Assembly (NCBI RefSeq): GCF_003867075.1
Contig: NZ_CP032544.1
Location: 2,598,001-2,662,000 of the forward strand
Length of the DNA stretch: 64,000 nucleotides
DNA from: Tenacibaculum mesophilum
GTDB taxonomy: Bacteria; Bacteroidota; Bacteroidia; Flavobacteriales; Flavobacteriaceae
Direction: 5' to 3'
Positions 34,104-43,786 of this stretch are shown one piece after another. The notes under the pieces were generated by a model. It ran no database searches, had not been told where the DNA came from, and was given only the letters and a program-made list of their open reading frames with translations. Within the stretch, counting starts at the first letter, position 1. Every line of letters begins with the position of its first letter. A program made the translations under genes and the position numbers.

Positions 34104-37085
34104 ATGCAATACAATCACCAAGAGATAGAAAAAAAGTGGCAAAAGTACTGGGCAAATCAAGGTACATTTAAAGCTGAAAATAATTCTGATAAACCAAAAT
34201 ATTATGTGTTAGATATGTTTCCTTATCCATCAGGAGCAGGATTACACGTTGGGCATCCGTTAGGATATATCGCATCTGATATTTATGCACGTTACAAGCG
34301 TCATAAAGGGTTTAATGTATTGCATCCACAAGGATATGACTCTTTCGGGTTGCCAGCTGAACAATATGCGATTCAAACAGGACAACATCCAGCAATTACT
34401 ACCGAAACGAATATCAAAACCTATCGTCGTCAGTTAGACAATATCGGATTTTCATTTGATTGGTCTCGCGAAGTTCGTACTTCAAACCCTGAGTATTACA
34501 AATGGACACAGTGGATTTTTATCCAGTTGTTCAACTCTTGGTATAATAAAGACACAGATAAAGCAGAAGGTATTGCAACCTTAGTAGCTAAATTTGAAGC
34601 AGAAGGAAACGCGAACGTAAATGCTGTTTCTGATGAAGATATTGCTGTTTTTTCTGCAGAAGAATGGAAAAACTTCTCAGATACAAAACAGCAAGAAATA
34701 TTATTACAATACCGTTTAACATTCTTATCAGATACCGAAGTAAACTGGTGTCCAGCTTTAGGAACGGTATTAGCAAACGATGAAATTGTAAACGGAGTTT
34801 CAGAACGTGGTGGGCACCCAGTAGTGCGTAAAAAAATGACCCAATGGTCTATGCGAATTTCTGCGTATGCACAACGTTTGTTAGACGGATTACAAAATAT
34901 CGATTGGCCACAACCTTTAAAAGACTCTCAAACCAACTGGATTGGTCGTTCGCAAGGAGCGATGGTTGCTTTTGATGTGGATGGTCACGATGCTAAAATA
35001 GATGTATTTACAACACGTCCTGATACTATTTTCGGAGTGTCTTTTATGACCTTAGCTCCAGAGCACGATTTAGTAGCGAAAATTACCACTGCAGAACAAA
35101 AAGAGGCTGTAGAAGCTTACGTAGAAGCTACAGCAAAACGTTCTGAGCGTGATCGTATGGCAGATGTAAAAACTATTTCAGGAGTGTTTACTGGTGCGTA
35201 TGCGTTGCACCCGTTTACAGGAAAACAAGTGCCAATTTGGATTGGTGATTATGTATTAGCAAGCTACGGAACAGGAGCTGTTATGGCGGTACCATGTGGT
35301 GACCAACGTGATTATGATTTTGCAAAACACTTCGGGTTAGAGATTCCGAATATTTTTGCAGATGTTGATATTTCTGAAAAGGCAAACGATGCTAAAGACG
35401 GAATTAAATTAGCAAACTCTGATTTCTTAGATGGTTTAAATTATAAGAAAGGAATGAAAACTGTAATCTACGAATTAGAAAAACGTGGATTTGGTTACGG
35501 AAAAATAAACTATCGTTTACGCGATGCAGTATTCAGTCGTCAACGTTATTGGGGAGAACCATTCCCAGTATACTATAAAGACGGAATGCCGCAAATGATT
35601 GAAGCAAAGCATTTACCAATCGTATTACCGGAAGTAGAGAAATATTTACCTACTGAAGACGGAAAGCCACCGTTAGGAAATGCTGAAGTTTGGGCGTGGA
35701 ATAGTATTGAGAATAGAGTAGTGAGTAATGAGTTAATAGATAATGAAACTGTATTTCCTTTGGAGTTAAACACAATGCCAGGGTGGGCAGGAAGTTCTTG
35801 GTATTTTAACCGTTATATGGACTCGAATAATGAAGGAGAATTTGTAAGTAAAGAAGCGGTTGACTATTGGAAACAAATAGATTTATATATTGGAGGTTCT
35901 GAACATGCTACTGGGCATTTATTATATGCACGTTTTTGGCAAAAATTCTTATTTGATAGAGGATTGTTACCTGTGGATGAATTTGCTAAAAAACTAATTA
36001 ACCAAGGTATGATTTTAGGAACTTCTGCTTTTGCAGATATTCTTTCAATAAATATAAAACAGGTTGGAGCTCATGATAAGACACATTTTTTAAAAACAGC
36101 TGTTTTTCAGTTCGTGATAACAAACGAATTAAAAGACTCTATTTTGCAAAGTAATTTTGACTCAGAATTATTGTATGACGTTTTAGAAAAGGTAGAGGGT
36201 TTCAAACGAGATGTTTTAAATGATGAGAATATAGATATAGATTTTGAGTTACTATCACATCATAGTATTAGACCAACTCATATTGATGTTTCAATTGTTG
36301 ATAGTTCTGATTTAGTTTCAAAAGTTAATTTACAAAAGTGGTTAGGTGAAAATGTTAGCTGCGAGTTGATTGAGGATGAATATAAAGTATATCGCGAGGT
36401 GGAAAAAATGTCGAAATCGAAATACAATGTGGTAAATCCAGATTTGATTTGTGAAGAATACGGTGCGGATAGTTTACGTTTATTTGAAATGTTCTTAGGG
36501 CCGTTAGAGCAAACCAAACCCTGGAAAACATCTGGTATTTCAGGAGTGTATTCTTTCCTAAAGAAATTATGGAAATTATTTACTGATGAAAACGGTATCA
36601 ACGTTTCTGATGCAGAACCAACTAAAGACGAGTTAAAAACCTTACATAAAACCATTAAAAAAGTAGAAGAAGATATTGAGAACTTCTCGTTCAATACGTC
36701 AGTTTCTACCTTTATGATTGCGGTAAACGAGTTGACTGCTCAAAAGTGTAATAAGAGACAAATTTTAGAACCTTTATTAGTGCTAATTTCTCCGTATGCT
36801 CCGCATATTGCAGAAGAATTATGGAGTCAGTTAGGGCACAATGAGTCTATTGCAACTGTAACTTTTCCGAAATTTGAAGAAAAACATTTAGTTGAAAGCT
36901 CAAAGAACTATCCAGTTTCTTTCAATGGAAAAATGCGTTTTACTTTAGAATTACCGTTAGACATGAGCAAAGATGAAATTGAGAAAACAGTCATGGCACA
37001 TGAAAAAACACAACAACAATTACAAGGAAGAGAGCCTAAAAAAGTAATTATTGTTCCAGGAAAAATTATAAACATTGTAGGGTAA
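34104..37085 (+). CDS. leuS: Leucyl-tRNA synthetase with an enlarged insertion
   Basis: The 993-residue class I synthetase has HVGH at 48-51 and KMSKS near 767-771. The CP1 editing domain contains TTRPDTIFG and YGTGAVMAVPCGDQRDYDF (threonine-rich loop and conserved Asp). It charges tRNA-Leu. It is longer than I expect for this group: between GTSAF (about 640) and THIDVS (about 723), just ahead of KMSKS, some 80 residues stand where other Bacteroidota enzymes have roughly 20-25. The extra part is Asp, Leu and Lys rich. It does not break the frame, so the enzyme should be active. Confidence 0.95.
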   Translation: MQYNHQEIEKKWQKYWANQGTFKAENNSDKPKYYVLDMFPYPSGAGLHVGHPLGYIASDIYARYKRHKGFNVLHPQGYDSFGLPAEQYAIQTGQHPAITTETNIKTYRRQLDNIGFSFDWSREVRTSNPEYYKWTQWIFIQLFNSWYNKDTDKAEGIATLVAKFEAEGNANVNAVSDEDIAVFSAEEWKNFSDTKQQEILLQYRLTFLSDTEVNWCPALGTVLANDEIVNGVSERGGHPVVRKKMTQWSMRISAYAQRLLDGLQNIDWPQPLKDSQTNWIGRSQGAMVAFDVDGHDAKIDVFTTRPDTIFGVSFMTLAPEHDLVAKITTAEQKEAVEAYVEATAKRSERDRMADVKTISGVFTGAYALHPFTGKQVPIWIGDYVLASYGTGAVMAVPCGDQRDYDFAKHFGLEIPNIFADVDISEKANDAKDGIKLANSDFLDGLNYKKGMKTVIYELEKRGFGYGKINYRLRDAVFSRQRYWGEPFPVYYKDGMPQMIEAKHLPIVLPEVEKYLPTEDGKPPLGNAEVWAWNSIENRVVSNELIDNETVFPLELNTMPGWAGSSWYFNRYMDSNNEGEFVSKEAVDYWKQIDLYIGGSEHATGHLLYARFWQKFLFDRGLLPVDEFAKKLINQGMILGTSAFADILSINIKQVGAHDKTHFLKTAVFQFVITNELKDSILQSNFDSELLYDVLEKVEGFKRDVLNDENIDIDFELLSHHSIRPTHIDVSIVDSSDLVSKVNLQKWLGENVSCELIEDEYKVYREVEKMSKSKYNVVNPDLICEEYGADSLRLFEMFLGPLEQTKPWKTSGISGVYSFLKKLWKLFTDENGINVSDAEPTKDELKTLHKTIKKVEEDIENFSFNTSVSTFMIAVNELTAQKCNKRQILEPLLVLISPYAPHIAEELWSQLGHNESIATVTFPKFEEKHLVESSKNYPVSFNGKMRFTLELPLDMSKDEIEKTVMAHEKTQQQLQGREPKKVIIVPGKIINIVG

Positions 37086-37108
37086 GTTAACCTTAAATAA
37101 ATATAGAA

Positions 37109-37146
37109 AGCCCACAAGCAATTAATTTGTTTGTGGGTTTTTATTT
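37109..37146 (+). terminator. Intrinsic terminator after leuS
   Basis: A stem of about 12 bp (CCCACAAGCAA with TTTGTTTGTGGG, including a G-T pair) is followed by a T-rich run. Confidence 0.82.
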
Positions 37147-37192
37147 TTAAGCTAAATTCGCAACCTATAAAAACAAATTAAAATTTAAACAA

Positions 37193-37645
37193 ATGAAAAA
37201 GATTTTTAAAATTAGCTATGCGGTTTTGATGTGTCTTACTTTAGTAATGAGTAGTTGTTCTGATAGCGATAATGATCCAGAAGGAATCGCAAACACAAAA
37301 TTATCAGGAAAAGTATTAGGAACAAGTTTTACGGCCAAAGGAGGTAAAGCATTTATGTCTGGAAATAATGAACTTTCAGTAAATGTAACCAATATTCAAG
37401 CAGATTGCACTTCTGATGTTCTCAACTACGAATTAAAAATTACAACTTATGTGAAAGCAGAGTTAGGAACTTATAATAATGTGAATGTAGTTTTTAATAA
37501 GAAAGGAGCGAATCCTTTAAATTACCTTCAAGGAGCTGTTGAGGTTGTAAGGTTAACAAGTAATGAAGTTACCTTAAAAATAAAAGCAAATTCAAGTTCA
37601 GATAATTCAATAGAAGGCTTTTTTACGGTTCCTTTTTGTGAGTAA
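37193..37645 (+). CDS. Small lipoprotein, first copy of a tandem pair
   Basis: The 150-residue protein has a lipoprotein signal with Cys22 (MSSCSDSDND). The mature part carries KVLGTSFTAKGGKAFMSG and LGTYNNVNVVFNKKG, and ends with a Cys near the C-terminus (FCE). A second, clearly related gene follows 82 bases downstream. It is probably exposed on the periplasmic or outer face. No known domain is recognised and function is unknown. Confidence 0.72.
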   Translation: MKKIFKISYAVLMCLTLVMSSCSDSDNDPEGIANTKLSGKVLGTSFTAKGGKAFMSGNNELSVNVTNIQADCTSDVLNYELKITTYVKAELGTYNNVNVVFNKKGANPLNYLQGAVEVVRLTSNEVTLKIKANSSSDNSIEGFFTVPFCE

Positions 37646-37727
37646 CAATAACAATAAACTATTTATTTAGTGCTTTTTTATTTTAGGTTATATTAGCGCT
37701 TATTAAAAAATAATAAATATTCAATAA

Positions 37728-38195
37728 ATGAAAAATTTTTTCAAAATTAGTTATGTAACTTTAGTATGTTTAACATTGGTAATGACTGGTTGTTCAGATG
37801 ATGATAATACGGACAACATAGGTACTCCAATACCCAGTACTATTTTAAAAGGAAAGGTATATGGAAAAGATTTTACTGCTAAAGGAGGGAAGTCATTTGC
37901 ATCAGGAAAAGATGGAGAAGTTTCAATTAATATTACAAACGAAGAGGTAGGTTGTGATTCAGATATTTTTGATTATAAGTTAGAAGTTTCTTTATTAGTA
38001 GAAGGTAAAGTAGGAACGTATAATGATGTAAATGTTGTTTTCAAAGATGGAGAAGGAAACTTAGTTAATGTTTTGGGATCAAATGTTGAAGTTGTAAGTA
38101 TTTCAGATTCTAAAATTAATTTAAAAATAGAAGCTAAATCAATCGATAAACAAAATAAAGTATCTGGTTCATTTGAAGTAGAATACTGCAAATAG
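37728..38195 (+). CDS. Small lipoprotein, second copy of a tandem pair
   Basis: The 155-residue protein shares with its upstream neighbour the signal (Cys22, MTGCSDDDN), the block KVYGKDFTAKGGKSFASG, the block VGTYNDVNVVF and a terminal Cys (YCK). The pair clearly arose by duplication and has diverged, mainly in the linker and in the middle of the protein. Two cysteines in the mature part (one in VGCDSD, one at the end) may form a disulfide. Function is unknown. Confidence 0.72.
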   Translation: MKNFFKISYVTLVCLTLVMTGCSDDDNTDNIGTPIPSTILKGKVYGKDFTAKGGKSFASGKDGEVSINITNEEVGCDSDIFDYKLEVSLLVEGKVGTYNDVNVVFKDGEGNLVNVLGSNVEVVSISDSKINLKIEAKSIDKQNKVSGSFEVEYCK

Positions 38196-38215
38196 AGTTT
38201 TTAAAATATAATTTA

Positions 38216-38250
38216 GAAAGACTTTTACATTTATGTAAAGGTCTTTTTTT
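38216..38250 (+). terminator. Intrinsic terminator after the lipoprotein pair
   Basis: A stem of about 12 bp (AAAGACTTTTACAT with ATGTAAAGGTCTTT) is followed by a seven-base T-run. Confidence 0.85.
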
Positions 38251-38301
38251 ATACGACAAAACCAAAAACTTTTCTCAAATTTGCTTTCCAAAAAATAAAA
38301 C

Positions 38302-39258
38302 ATGAAAAAAGTATCTCTCACCAGCTCTTGGGTTTTTGCAATAATTCCAATCGGAATTTTCTTTTTTGTAGTATTTCCTCAGTTACAAAACATGTATGAA
38401 TCATTTCATAAGAGAGAAATTGAAGTACAACAAAGTGCACGAAAACTGGACTCATTACAACAACTTACTAAACCTACAAGAGAAGATTTAAACAATATAA
38501 AACGTCTAGAAATTACAGTTCCAATTCATCAGTTGAGTATAGATAAACAACGGTACACCTATTATAAAACAGGCGGAATGCTGGCAGTATTAGCTTTTAT
38601 GTTTATTGGTATGTTTGGTTCTAGTTACTGGGCAAAAAGAAAGAAAAACTCGTCAAATAATAAACAAATAGAATTTTCTTTTGAAGATTTTACAACAGAT
38701 ACTATAGGGCAATACATTTCTTGGGATCCAGTTAAAGGGTCAGGGAGTAATTTTTTAAGCGAACGTTTACGAAAAACGAGTTCTGGATATAAAATTACTT
38801 CGAGTACTTATATGAAATTTATGGCTTGGAGTTTCTTTTTGATGGGATTAAATTATGTGGCTTGGTCTTATATAGAGTTTTTTGAGTTTTCAAAAGAGCC
38901 ATTAACCTTTATGCAAGGAGGAAAAATGTTTTTCATCTCAGGAGGTCCCTTTGTATTAATAGGAGTTTTTTTATTGTTTTCTTTTGGAGCTAAAGCTTTT
39001 TTAAACTCACAAAAAAGAAAGGTATTAGTAGATGGTGAAATTATATCTTTTCAGCAAGTATATGCTTTACAAGTTTTATCAAAATTTATTCAAGGAAACA
39101 AGTCTGGAGGTTACCATTGTTACGAGGTGAATTTAGTTACTCAAAGTGGAGAACGTTATAACTTGTTAAATCATGGAGATAAAGAATACTTGTTGAGCGA
39201 TATGGTAAAAATAAGTAGATTTTTAAAAGTGCCTGTTTGGAATAATGGTGTCATTTAA
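38302..39258 (+). CDS. Hypothetical membrane protein
   Basis: The 318-residue protein has an N-terminal helix (about 10-30), a coiled stretch facing the periplasm (about 35-75) and a second helix (about 92-112). It then has a cytosolic domain with EFSFEDFTTDTIGQYISWDPVKGSG, two more helices (about 172-192 and 212-232) and a C-terminal domain. The repeated GxxLxxGxxxF-type pattern near the helices is not a motif I know. It stands behind its own terminator-separated start. No function can be assigned. Confidence 0.6.
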   Translation: MKKVSLTSSWVFAIIPIGIFFFVVFPQLQNMYESFHKREIEVQQSARKLDSLQQLTKPTREDLNNIKRLEITVPIHQLSIDKQRYTYYKTGGMLAVLAFMFIGMFGSSYWAKRKKNSSNNKQIEFSFEDFTTDTIGQYISWDPVKGSGSNFLSERLRKTSSGYKITSSTYMKFMAWSFFLMGLNYVAWSYIEFFEFSKEPLTFMQGGKMFFISGGPFVLIGVFLLFSFGAKAFLNSQKRKVLVDGEIISFQQVYALQVLSKFIQGNKSGGYHCYEVNLVTQSGERYNLLNHGDKEYLLSDMVKISRFLKVPVWNNGVI

Positions 39259-39356
39259 AATAATTTATAGAGTAATTAACAAACTTTTACTAATTTACAC
39301 GAATACAAATCGTAAAAAACACTATTATTTTATCCTGTAAAAAAAAATCATCCAAT

Positions 39357-40511
39357 ATACGCTACTTTTCTTCAGTAAGGGAGATACCTGAAAATGTTTG
39401 GAAAGAGCTTGACTGTGTAGATAATTTATACCTTCAGCCAGCGTATTTAGAAGCTTTAGAAAAGAACAATCAACAAATACAGTTTTCTTATATTTTATTA
39501 TTTGATGAAAACAAAGAATCAATAGCCTTTGCTACTATTCAATTGGTAGATTTTTATTTAGAAAGTGTTCAAAATAATTTACAATCGGTTGTAGAATGGA
39601 TACGATGTATAGGGAGGAAACTACATTTGTTGTCTCCTCAAAAACCATTTAAAATACTTACATGCGGTAATACTTTTGTAAGTGGAGAGCACGGAATATT
39701 TATTAAACCAAATAAAGATAAAAAGCGAATTGTAAAACAGCTAGCTAAAGCTATTGTAGCCTTTGAAAAAGACATTTCAAAAGAAACAATTGATGCTTTT
39801 ATGTTGAAAGATTTTGTAAACGAATCGCTTTTTATTACCGATGCATTACATAGTGTAGGATATAATTCGTTTAATGTAGATCCAAATATGATGTTAACGT
39901 TAGATGATAATTGGAATACTTTTGATGATTATTTAGCAGCATTAAAAACAAAGTATAGAGTAAAAGCAAAAAAAGCGTTACAGAAGAGTAAAGACTTACG
40001 AACGGAAGAAGTAAGTATTGACGTTTTGAAACAATTATTGCCAAGTGTGACGTCATTGTATAAAAATGTATCAAACAAGGCAAGCTTTAATTTAGGGTAT
40101 TTTAATATAGAAACGTATATATCTTTAAAAGAAAATTTAAAAGATAACTATGTTATTAAAGTATATTGGTTAGGAACCAAGTTAGTTGGGTTTTTGTCAG
40201 GAATAAAAAATAAAAACTCATTAGATGCCCATTTTGTAGGAATTGATTATACCGTAAATAAAACCTATGCTATTTACCAACGAATGCTATATGATTATAT
40301 ATTATTGGGTATAGACTATAATATAAAAACGATAAATTTTGGAAGAACAGCTAGCGAAATAAAAAGTTCAGTAGGAGCAACACCACAGGACTTAACAATT
40401 TATTTACGACATAGAAAAAGCATTCCAAATCGTATTTTAAGCTTATTTTTGAACAGAATTCAACCAACAGAATTTAGGTTAATAAAGCCTTTTAAAACAA
40501 AACAAGTATAA
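39357..40511 (+). CDS. GNAT/FemAB-like acyltransferase with no usual start codon
   Basis: The frame is open from 39294. From about 39357 it reads like the N-terminus of a protein (RYFSSVREIPENVW, then NLYLQPAYLEALEKNN), yet no ATG, GTG or TTG occurs in this frame before a TTG at 39543. Starting at 39543 would remove about 60 plausible residues. The start given here (ATA at 39357) is a guess. The C-terminal half has the acyltransferase pattern (AHFVGIDY, IYQRMLYDYILLGID, FGRTASEIKSSVGA) seen in FemAB-like or DUF482-like GNAT proteins. An A9 run lies just upstream at 39339-39347. Confidence 0.6.
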   Translation: MRYFSSVREIPENVWKELDCVDNLYLQPAYLEALEKNNQQIQFSYILLFDENKESIAFATIQLVDFYLESVQNNLQSVVEWIRCIGRKLHLLSPQKPFKILTCGNTFVSGEHGIFIKPNKDKKRIVKQLAKAIVAFEKDISKETIDAFMLKDFVNESLFITDALHSVGYNSFNVDPNMMLTLDDNWNTFDDYLAALKTKYRVKAKKALQKSKDLRTEEVSIDVLKQLLPSVTSLYKNVSNKASFNLGYFNIETYISLKENLKDNYVIKVYWLGTKLVGFLSGIKNKNSLDAHFVGIDYTVNKTYAIYQRMLYDYILLGIDYNIKTINFGRTASEIKSSVGATPQDLTIYLRHRKSIPNRILSLFLNRIQPTEFRLIKPFKTKQV

Positions 40512-40540
40512 AGAATTAACCCTTTTTACTGTATTAACAA

Positions 40541-41413
40541 ATGAAAAACACACAAGAATTATTAAATATACTTACCCTTGACGATTTAGGTGAAGGGAAT
40601 TTTAATGGAGTAAGTAGAGATATAGGAAGTCCAAATGTTTTTGGAGGCCAAGTATTAGCACAAGCACTAAATGCAGCGTATAGAACGACACCTAAAGAAC
40701 GTATATTACATTCGCTACACTCGTATTTTTTAGAGGCAGGAAATTTAGAGTTGCCTATAACTTACAACGTGCAAACTATTCGTGATGGAGGTAGTTTCTC
40801 TACACGTAGAGTTACAGCACATCAAAAAGATAAAACGATTTTTATACTGTCTTGTTCTTTTCATAAAGAAGAAGAAGGATATGAGCATCAAATGCCTATA
40901 AAAAAAGACTTAAAACAACCTGAAGAGTTGTTGAGTTGGACAGATATGTTAGATCAATTTGGAGCTTTTTTACCAAAGAAAATGAAAGATTTTTTAAGTA
41001 TTGAGCGACCTATTGATTTTAAACCAGTGCAGATCGTAAATCCGTTAGACCGAAAAGATTTACCTCCAGTAGTAGATGTTTGGTTTAAATTAAAAGGAGA
41101 AGCTTCTGAATTATCGTTAGGAATTAAACAACAAATATTAACGTATATATCAGACTATAATATTTTAACGGCTTGTTTAAACCCAAATGCAAGTGTAGCT
41201 AATTTCGGAAACACACAAATGGCAAGTTTAGATCATTCGATGTGGTTTTACCGCGATTTTGATTTTAACGATTGGATGTTGTTCTCGGTAGAAAGCCCAA
41301 ACACTAATGGTGCAAGAGGTTTTGCTTGTGGAAATATTTATACAAGGGAAGGTAAACTGATTGCTTCGGTAGCACAAGAAGGTTTAATGCGCCCCATGAA
41401 GAAGAAGGAATAA
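40541..41413 (+). CDS. tesB: Acyl-CoA thioesterase II
   Basis: This 290-residue double-hotdog enzyme hydrolyses acyl-CoA to free fatty acid and CoA in the cytoplasm. The first hotdog contains NVFGGQVLAQAL and SLHSYFLEAG. The second has YISDYNILTACL (the catalytic Asp region) and ASLDHSMWFYRDFDFNDWML, and it ends with ARGFACGNIYTREGKLIASVAQEGLMR, which carries the conserved Gln. Length and motif order fit TesB. It follows the GNAT-like gene after 29 bases and may be co-transcribed. Confidence 0.9.
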   Translation: MKNTQELLNILTLDDLGEGNFNGVSRDIGSPNVFGGQVLAQALNAAYRTTPKERILHSLHSYFLEAGNLELPITYNVQTIRDGGSFSTRRVTAHQKDKTIFILSCSFHKEEEGYEHQMPIKKDLKQPEELLSWTDMLDQFGAFLPKKMKDFLSIERPIDFKPVQIVNPLDRKDLPPVVDVWFKLKGEASELSLGIKQQILTYISDYNILTACLNPNASVANFGNTQMASLDHSMWFYRDFDFNDWMLFSVESPNTNGARGFACGNIYTREGKLIASVAQEGLMRPMKKKE

Positions 41414-41439
41414 TTATAGTTTATAAAAATAGAGAAATA

Positions 41440-41469
41440 AAAAAGCCGAGGTAATCCCTCGGCTTTTGT
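41440..41469. terminator. Bidirectional terminator between tesB and the PiT gene
   Basis: A GC-rich 7-bp stem (GCCGAGG with CCTCGGC) extended by A/T pairs, with an A-run on the left and a T-run on the right, lies between convergent genes. Confidence 0.88.
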
Positions 41470-41473
41470 TTGA

Positions 41474-43735
41474 TTAAGCTTCTATTTCTGCTGATTTTGT
41501 ACTAATATGAAACTCTTCGTAGGTTTCTAGTAAACTCATTAATCCAGAAACTAAATCTTGTGTCTCTATTAAAATACTAAAGTATAATGTAGTATTTTTT
41601 GGACTTGTTTCGTCTGTTCTAATACGATCTACTTGTTTTTCAATAGATTTAGATACATCCTTTAATAATTCTTTCTTTTCATTAATAATATGCTCTAAAT
41701 TATCAAAGCTTCTATTTTCAAAAGTATCTCCAATATCAGTTAATAACTTAGAAAGTGTATTATCAATACTCTTAAGATCTTTAATTTGCCCTTTTTTAAG
41801 GTGTTTGTGATTGTTGTTAACGTGCTTATAAGTAGCTCTAGATATATAACTAATAGACTGAGCAACGTCTTGCAAATACCCTAAAATTAAAATATAAAAC
41901 CTACTTGCTTGTACGGAAGTATCGTCTAACGACTTAATAAAATAGAAAACTCCGTCTTTTAAGTTATCGATTTCATCGTTTAACTTAGTAACGTGCTTAT
42001 CAGTTTTACGTAATTTTATTAAATCGTGAGTAGCAAGATCTTTTACAACGCTTGAGTATAATTTGTTAATACGATGAGCAACACCAGCAATATGATCTGA
42101 GCTTTCTTCAATCACTCCGTTAATAGTGATTAATTCTGCTCTTTCCATATGTACTTGTTTCTTTTCTTCTTTAGATTTCTTTCTGTGTTGTAATGTGTTT
42201 CTTGCAATTAAAAGAGCAACCACCAATAACAATACAGGAATCATTACCATATCCCAGCTAATTAAATAAGCTACTAAAGCAGCAGTTAAGAAAGCTGTAA
42301 TGGCTGTTAAGAACCATCCTCCAATAACATTAATTACACCAGCAACTCTATAAACGGCACTTTCACGCCCCCAAGCTCTATCAGCTAAAGAAGTACCCAT
42401 TGCTACCATAAACGTAACATAAGTAGTTGATAAAGGTAACTTCATAGAGGTTGCAATAGAAATTAAAATACCAGCAACAATTAAGTTTACAGATGCTCTT
42501 ACTAAATCGAAAGCAGGCATTTCATACGTTTTGTCTTTAGGTAACTCAATTACAGGTTTTTGAAACTTAGAATCTATAAAGTTTAAAGTTTTCTTAGGTA
42601 CAATAAAACTAACAACCGCATTAATTCCCATAGCACTTCGTACTACAATTCTTGATAATGGATTTGGTTGAAACTTTTCATGCCCATCTCCTTGACGTGA
42701 TAAGTCAATCCCAGTTTTAATAACATTTCTCGCTTTACTAGAAGTCCACAAAGTAACCACCATAATAGCTCCAGCTAACAATAATAACCATACGTTAGAA
42801 GGTACTTTTTTAGCTAAAATCCCCATAGAAAAAGCATCAGGAGCAACACCAGATACTTCCCAAGCTTGGTATGAGTTCCAAGCAGCAATTGGTACACCAA
42901 TAAAGTTTACTAAATCGTTACCAGAGAAAGCCATAGCTAAAGAGAAAGTACCAATACCAATAATTAATTTTAAAATATTAACTTTTAAAAACTGTATTAA
43001 TATATGAGATACTACACTCCAAAAAATAAAGCTTCCAGTAATAATGAGCAATGTATTTCCTTCAATTAAATGTTTAACATCACTATAAAAAGGTGTTCCT
43101 TTCATCCCTTTTATAATTATGAAATAAGTAATTGCAGTAATAGCAAAACCACCAAATAAAGAGTTGATATAGGTAGGTCTTTTCTCAAAGTTAAATGAAT
43201 AAATTAAACGAGAAAAAAACTGTACTATAGCACCAACAGAAAATGCTACTACAACAGAGAGTAGTATACCATTTATAATTTGAACTGCTTTTTTATGATT
43301 TATATAATTCCATATATCAGAAATTGAGTGTGAATCATTAGCAGATATTTTAATTAACGAAATGCAAACTGCGGCTCCTAATAATTCAAATACAATAGAA
43401 ACAGTAGTTGATGTAGGCATACCCAATGAATTAAAGATATCTAATAGTAAAATATCAGTAATCATAACTGCCATAAAAATAAACATGATGTCTTGAAACA
43501 TAAACATGTTAGGATTAAATATCCCCTTACGCGCAACTTCCATCATTCCGCTTGAAGTAACTGCTCCAAAAAATACTCCAACACTCGCAATTATCATAAT
43601 ATTTCTTACTTTAATTGCTTTAGAACCGATTGCTGAATTTAAAAAGTTTACAGCATCGTTACTAACTCCAACAACCAAGTCTACAATAGCTAAAACAGCC
43701 AAAGCGACTAGCATCAAAATATATGGATCTCCCAT
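41474..43735 (-). CDS. pit: PiT-family inorganic phosphate transporter fused to a PhoU-like domain
   Basis: The 753-residue protein has about 12 membrane helices. They carry the PiT signature twice: GVSNDAVNFLNSAIGSKA (from about 23) and AFSGNDLVNFIGVP (about 269). The last 230 residues are a soluble helical domain of the PhoU/DUF47 type (from about 520). It imports phosphate with H+ or Na+. Many PiT systems use a separate DUF47 protein; here it is fused. A -7 box (TAAATTTG, 43760-43767) and a Pho-box-like repeat (43787-43804) lie upstream, after the porin gene. Confidence 0.9.
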   Translation of the reverse strand: MGDPYILMLVALAVLAIVDLVVGVSNDAVNFLNSAIGSKAIKVRNIMIIASVGVFFGAVTSSGMMEVARKGIFNPNMFMFQDIMFIFMAVMITDILLLDIFNSLGMPTSTTVSIVFELLGAAVCISLIKISANDSHSISDIWNYINHKKAVQIINGILLSVVVAFSVGAIVQFFSRLIYSFNFEKRPTYINSLFGGFAITAITYFIIIKGMKGTPFYSDVKHLIEGNTLLIITGSFIFWSVVSHILIQFLKVNILKLIIGIGTFSLAMAFSGNDLVNFIGVPIAAWNSYQAWEVSGVAPDAFSMGILAKKVPSNVWLLLLAGAIMVVTLWTSSKARNVIKTGIDLSRQGDGHEKFQPNPLSRIVVRSAMGINAVVSFIVPKKTLNFIDSKFQKPVIELPKDKTYEMPAFDLVRASVNLIVAGILISIATSMKLPLSTTYVTFMVAMGTSLADRAWGRESAVYRVAGVINVIGGWFLTAITAFLTAALVAYLISWDMVMIPVLLLVVALLIARNTLQHRKKSKEEKKQVHMERAELITINGVIEESSDHIAGVAHRINKLYSSVVKDLATHDLIKLRKTDKHVTKLNDEIDNLKDGVFYFIKSLDDTSVQASRFYILILGYLQDVAQSISYISRATYKHVNNNHKHLKKGQIKDLKSIDNTLSKLLTDIGDTFENRSFDNLEHIINEKKELLKDVSKSIEKQVDRIRTDETSPKNTTLYFSILIETQDLVSGLMSLLETYEEFHISTKSAEIEA

Positions 43736-43759
43736 TTTTTAGTTTTTAATTAAGTTTTG

Positions 43760-43767
43760 CAAATTTA
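43760..43767 (-). promoter_or_regulatory. -7 box (TAAATTTG) for the PiT gene
   Basis: An exact TAnnTTTG match on the minus strand, 25 bases before the PiT start. It suggests that PiT can be transcribed apart from the porin. Confidence 0.5.
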
Positions 43768-43786
43768 GTTACACAAGAATGCTCTC

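Noticed and set aside
36278-36694. A 138-codon minus-strand reading frame inside leuS.
   Set aside because: Antisense shadow of the leuS coding frame, without any recognisable motif.
39245-39340. A 31-codon ATG reading frame (MVSFKIIY...) overlapping the end of the membrane-protein gene.
   Set aside because: It is AT-rich noise that ends in a stop before the GNAT-like frame. It matters only as a possible partner if a base is missing in the A6 run.
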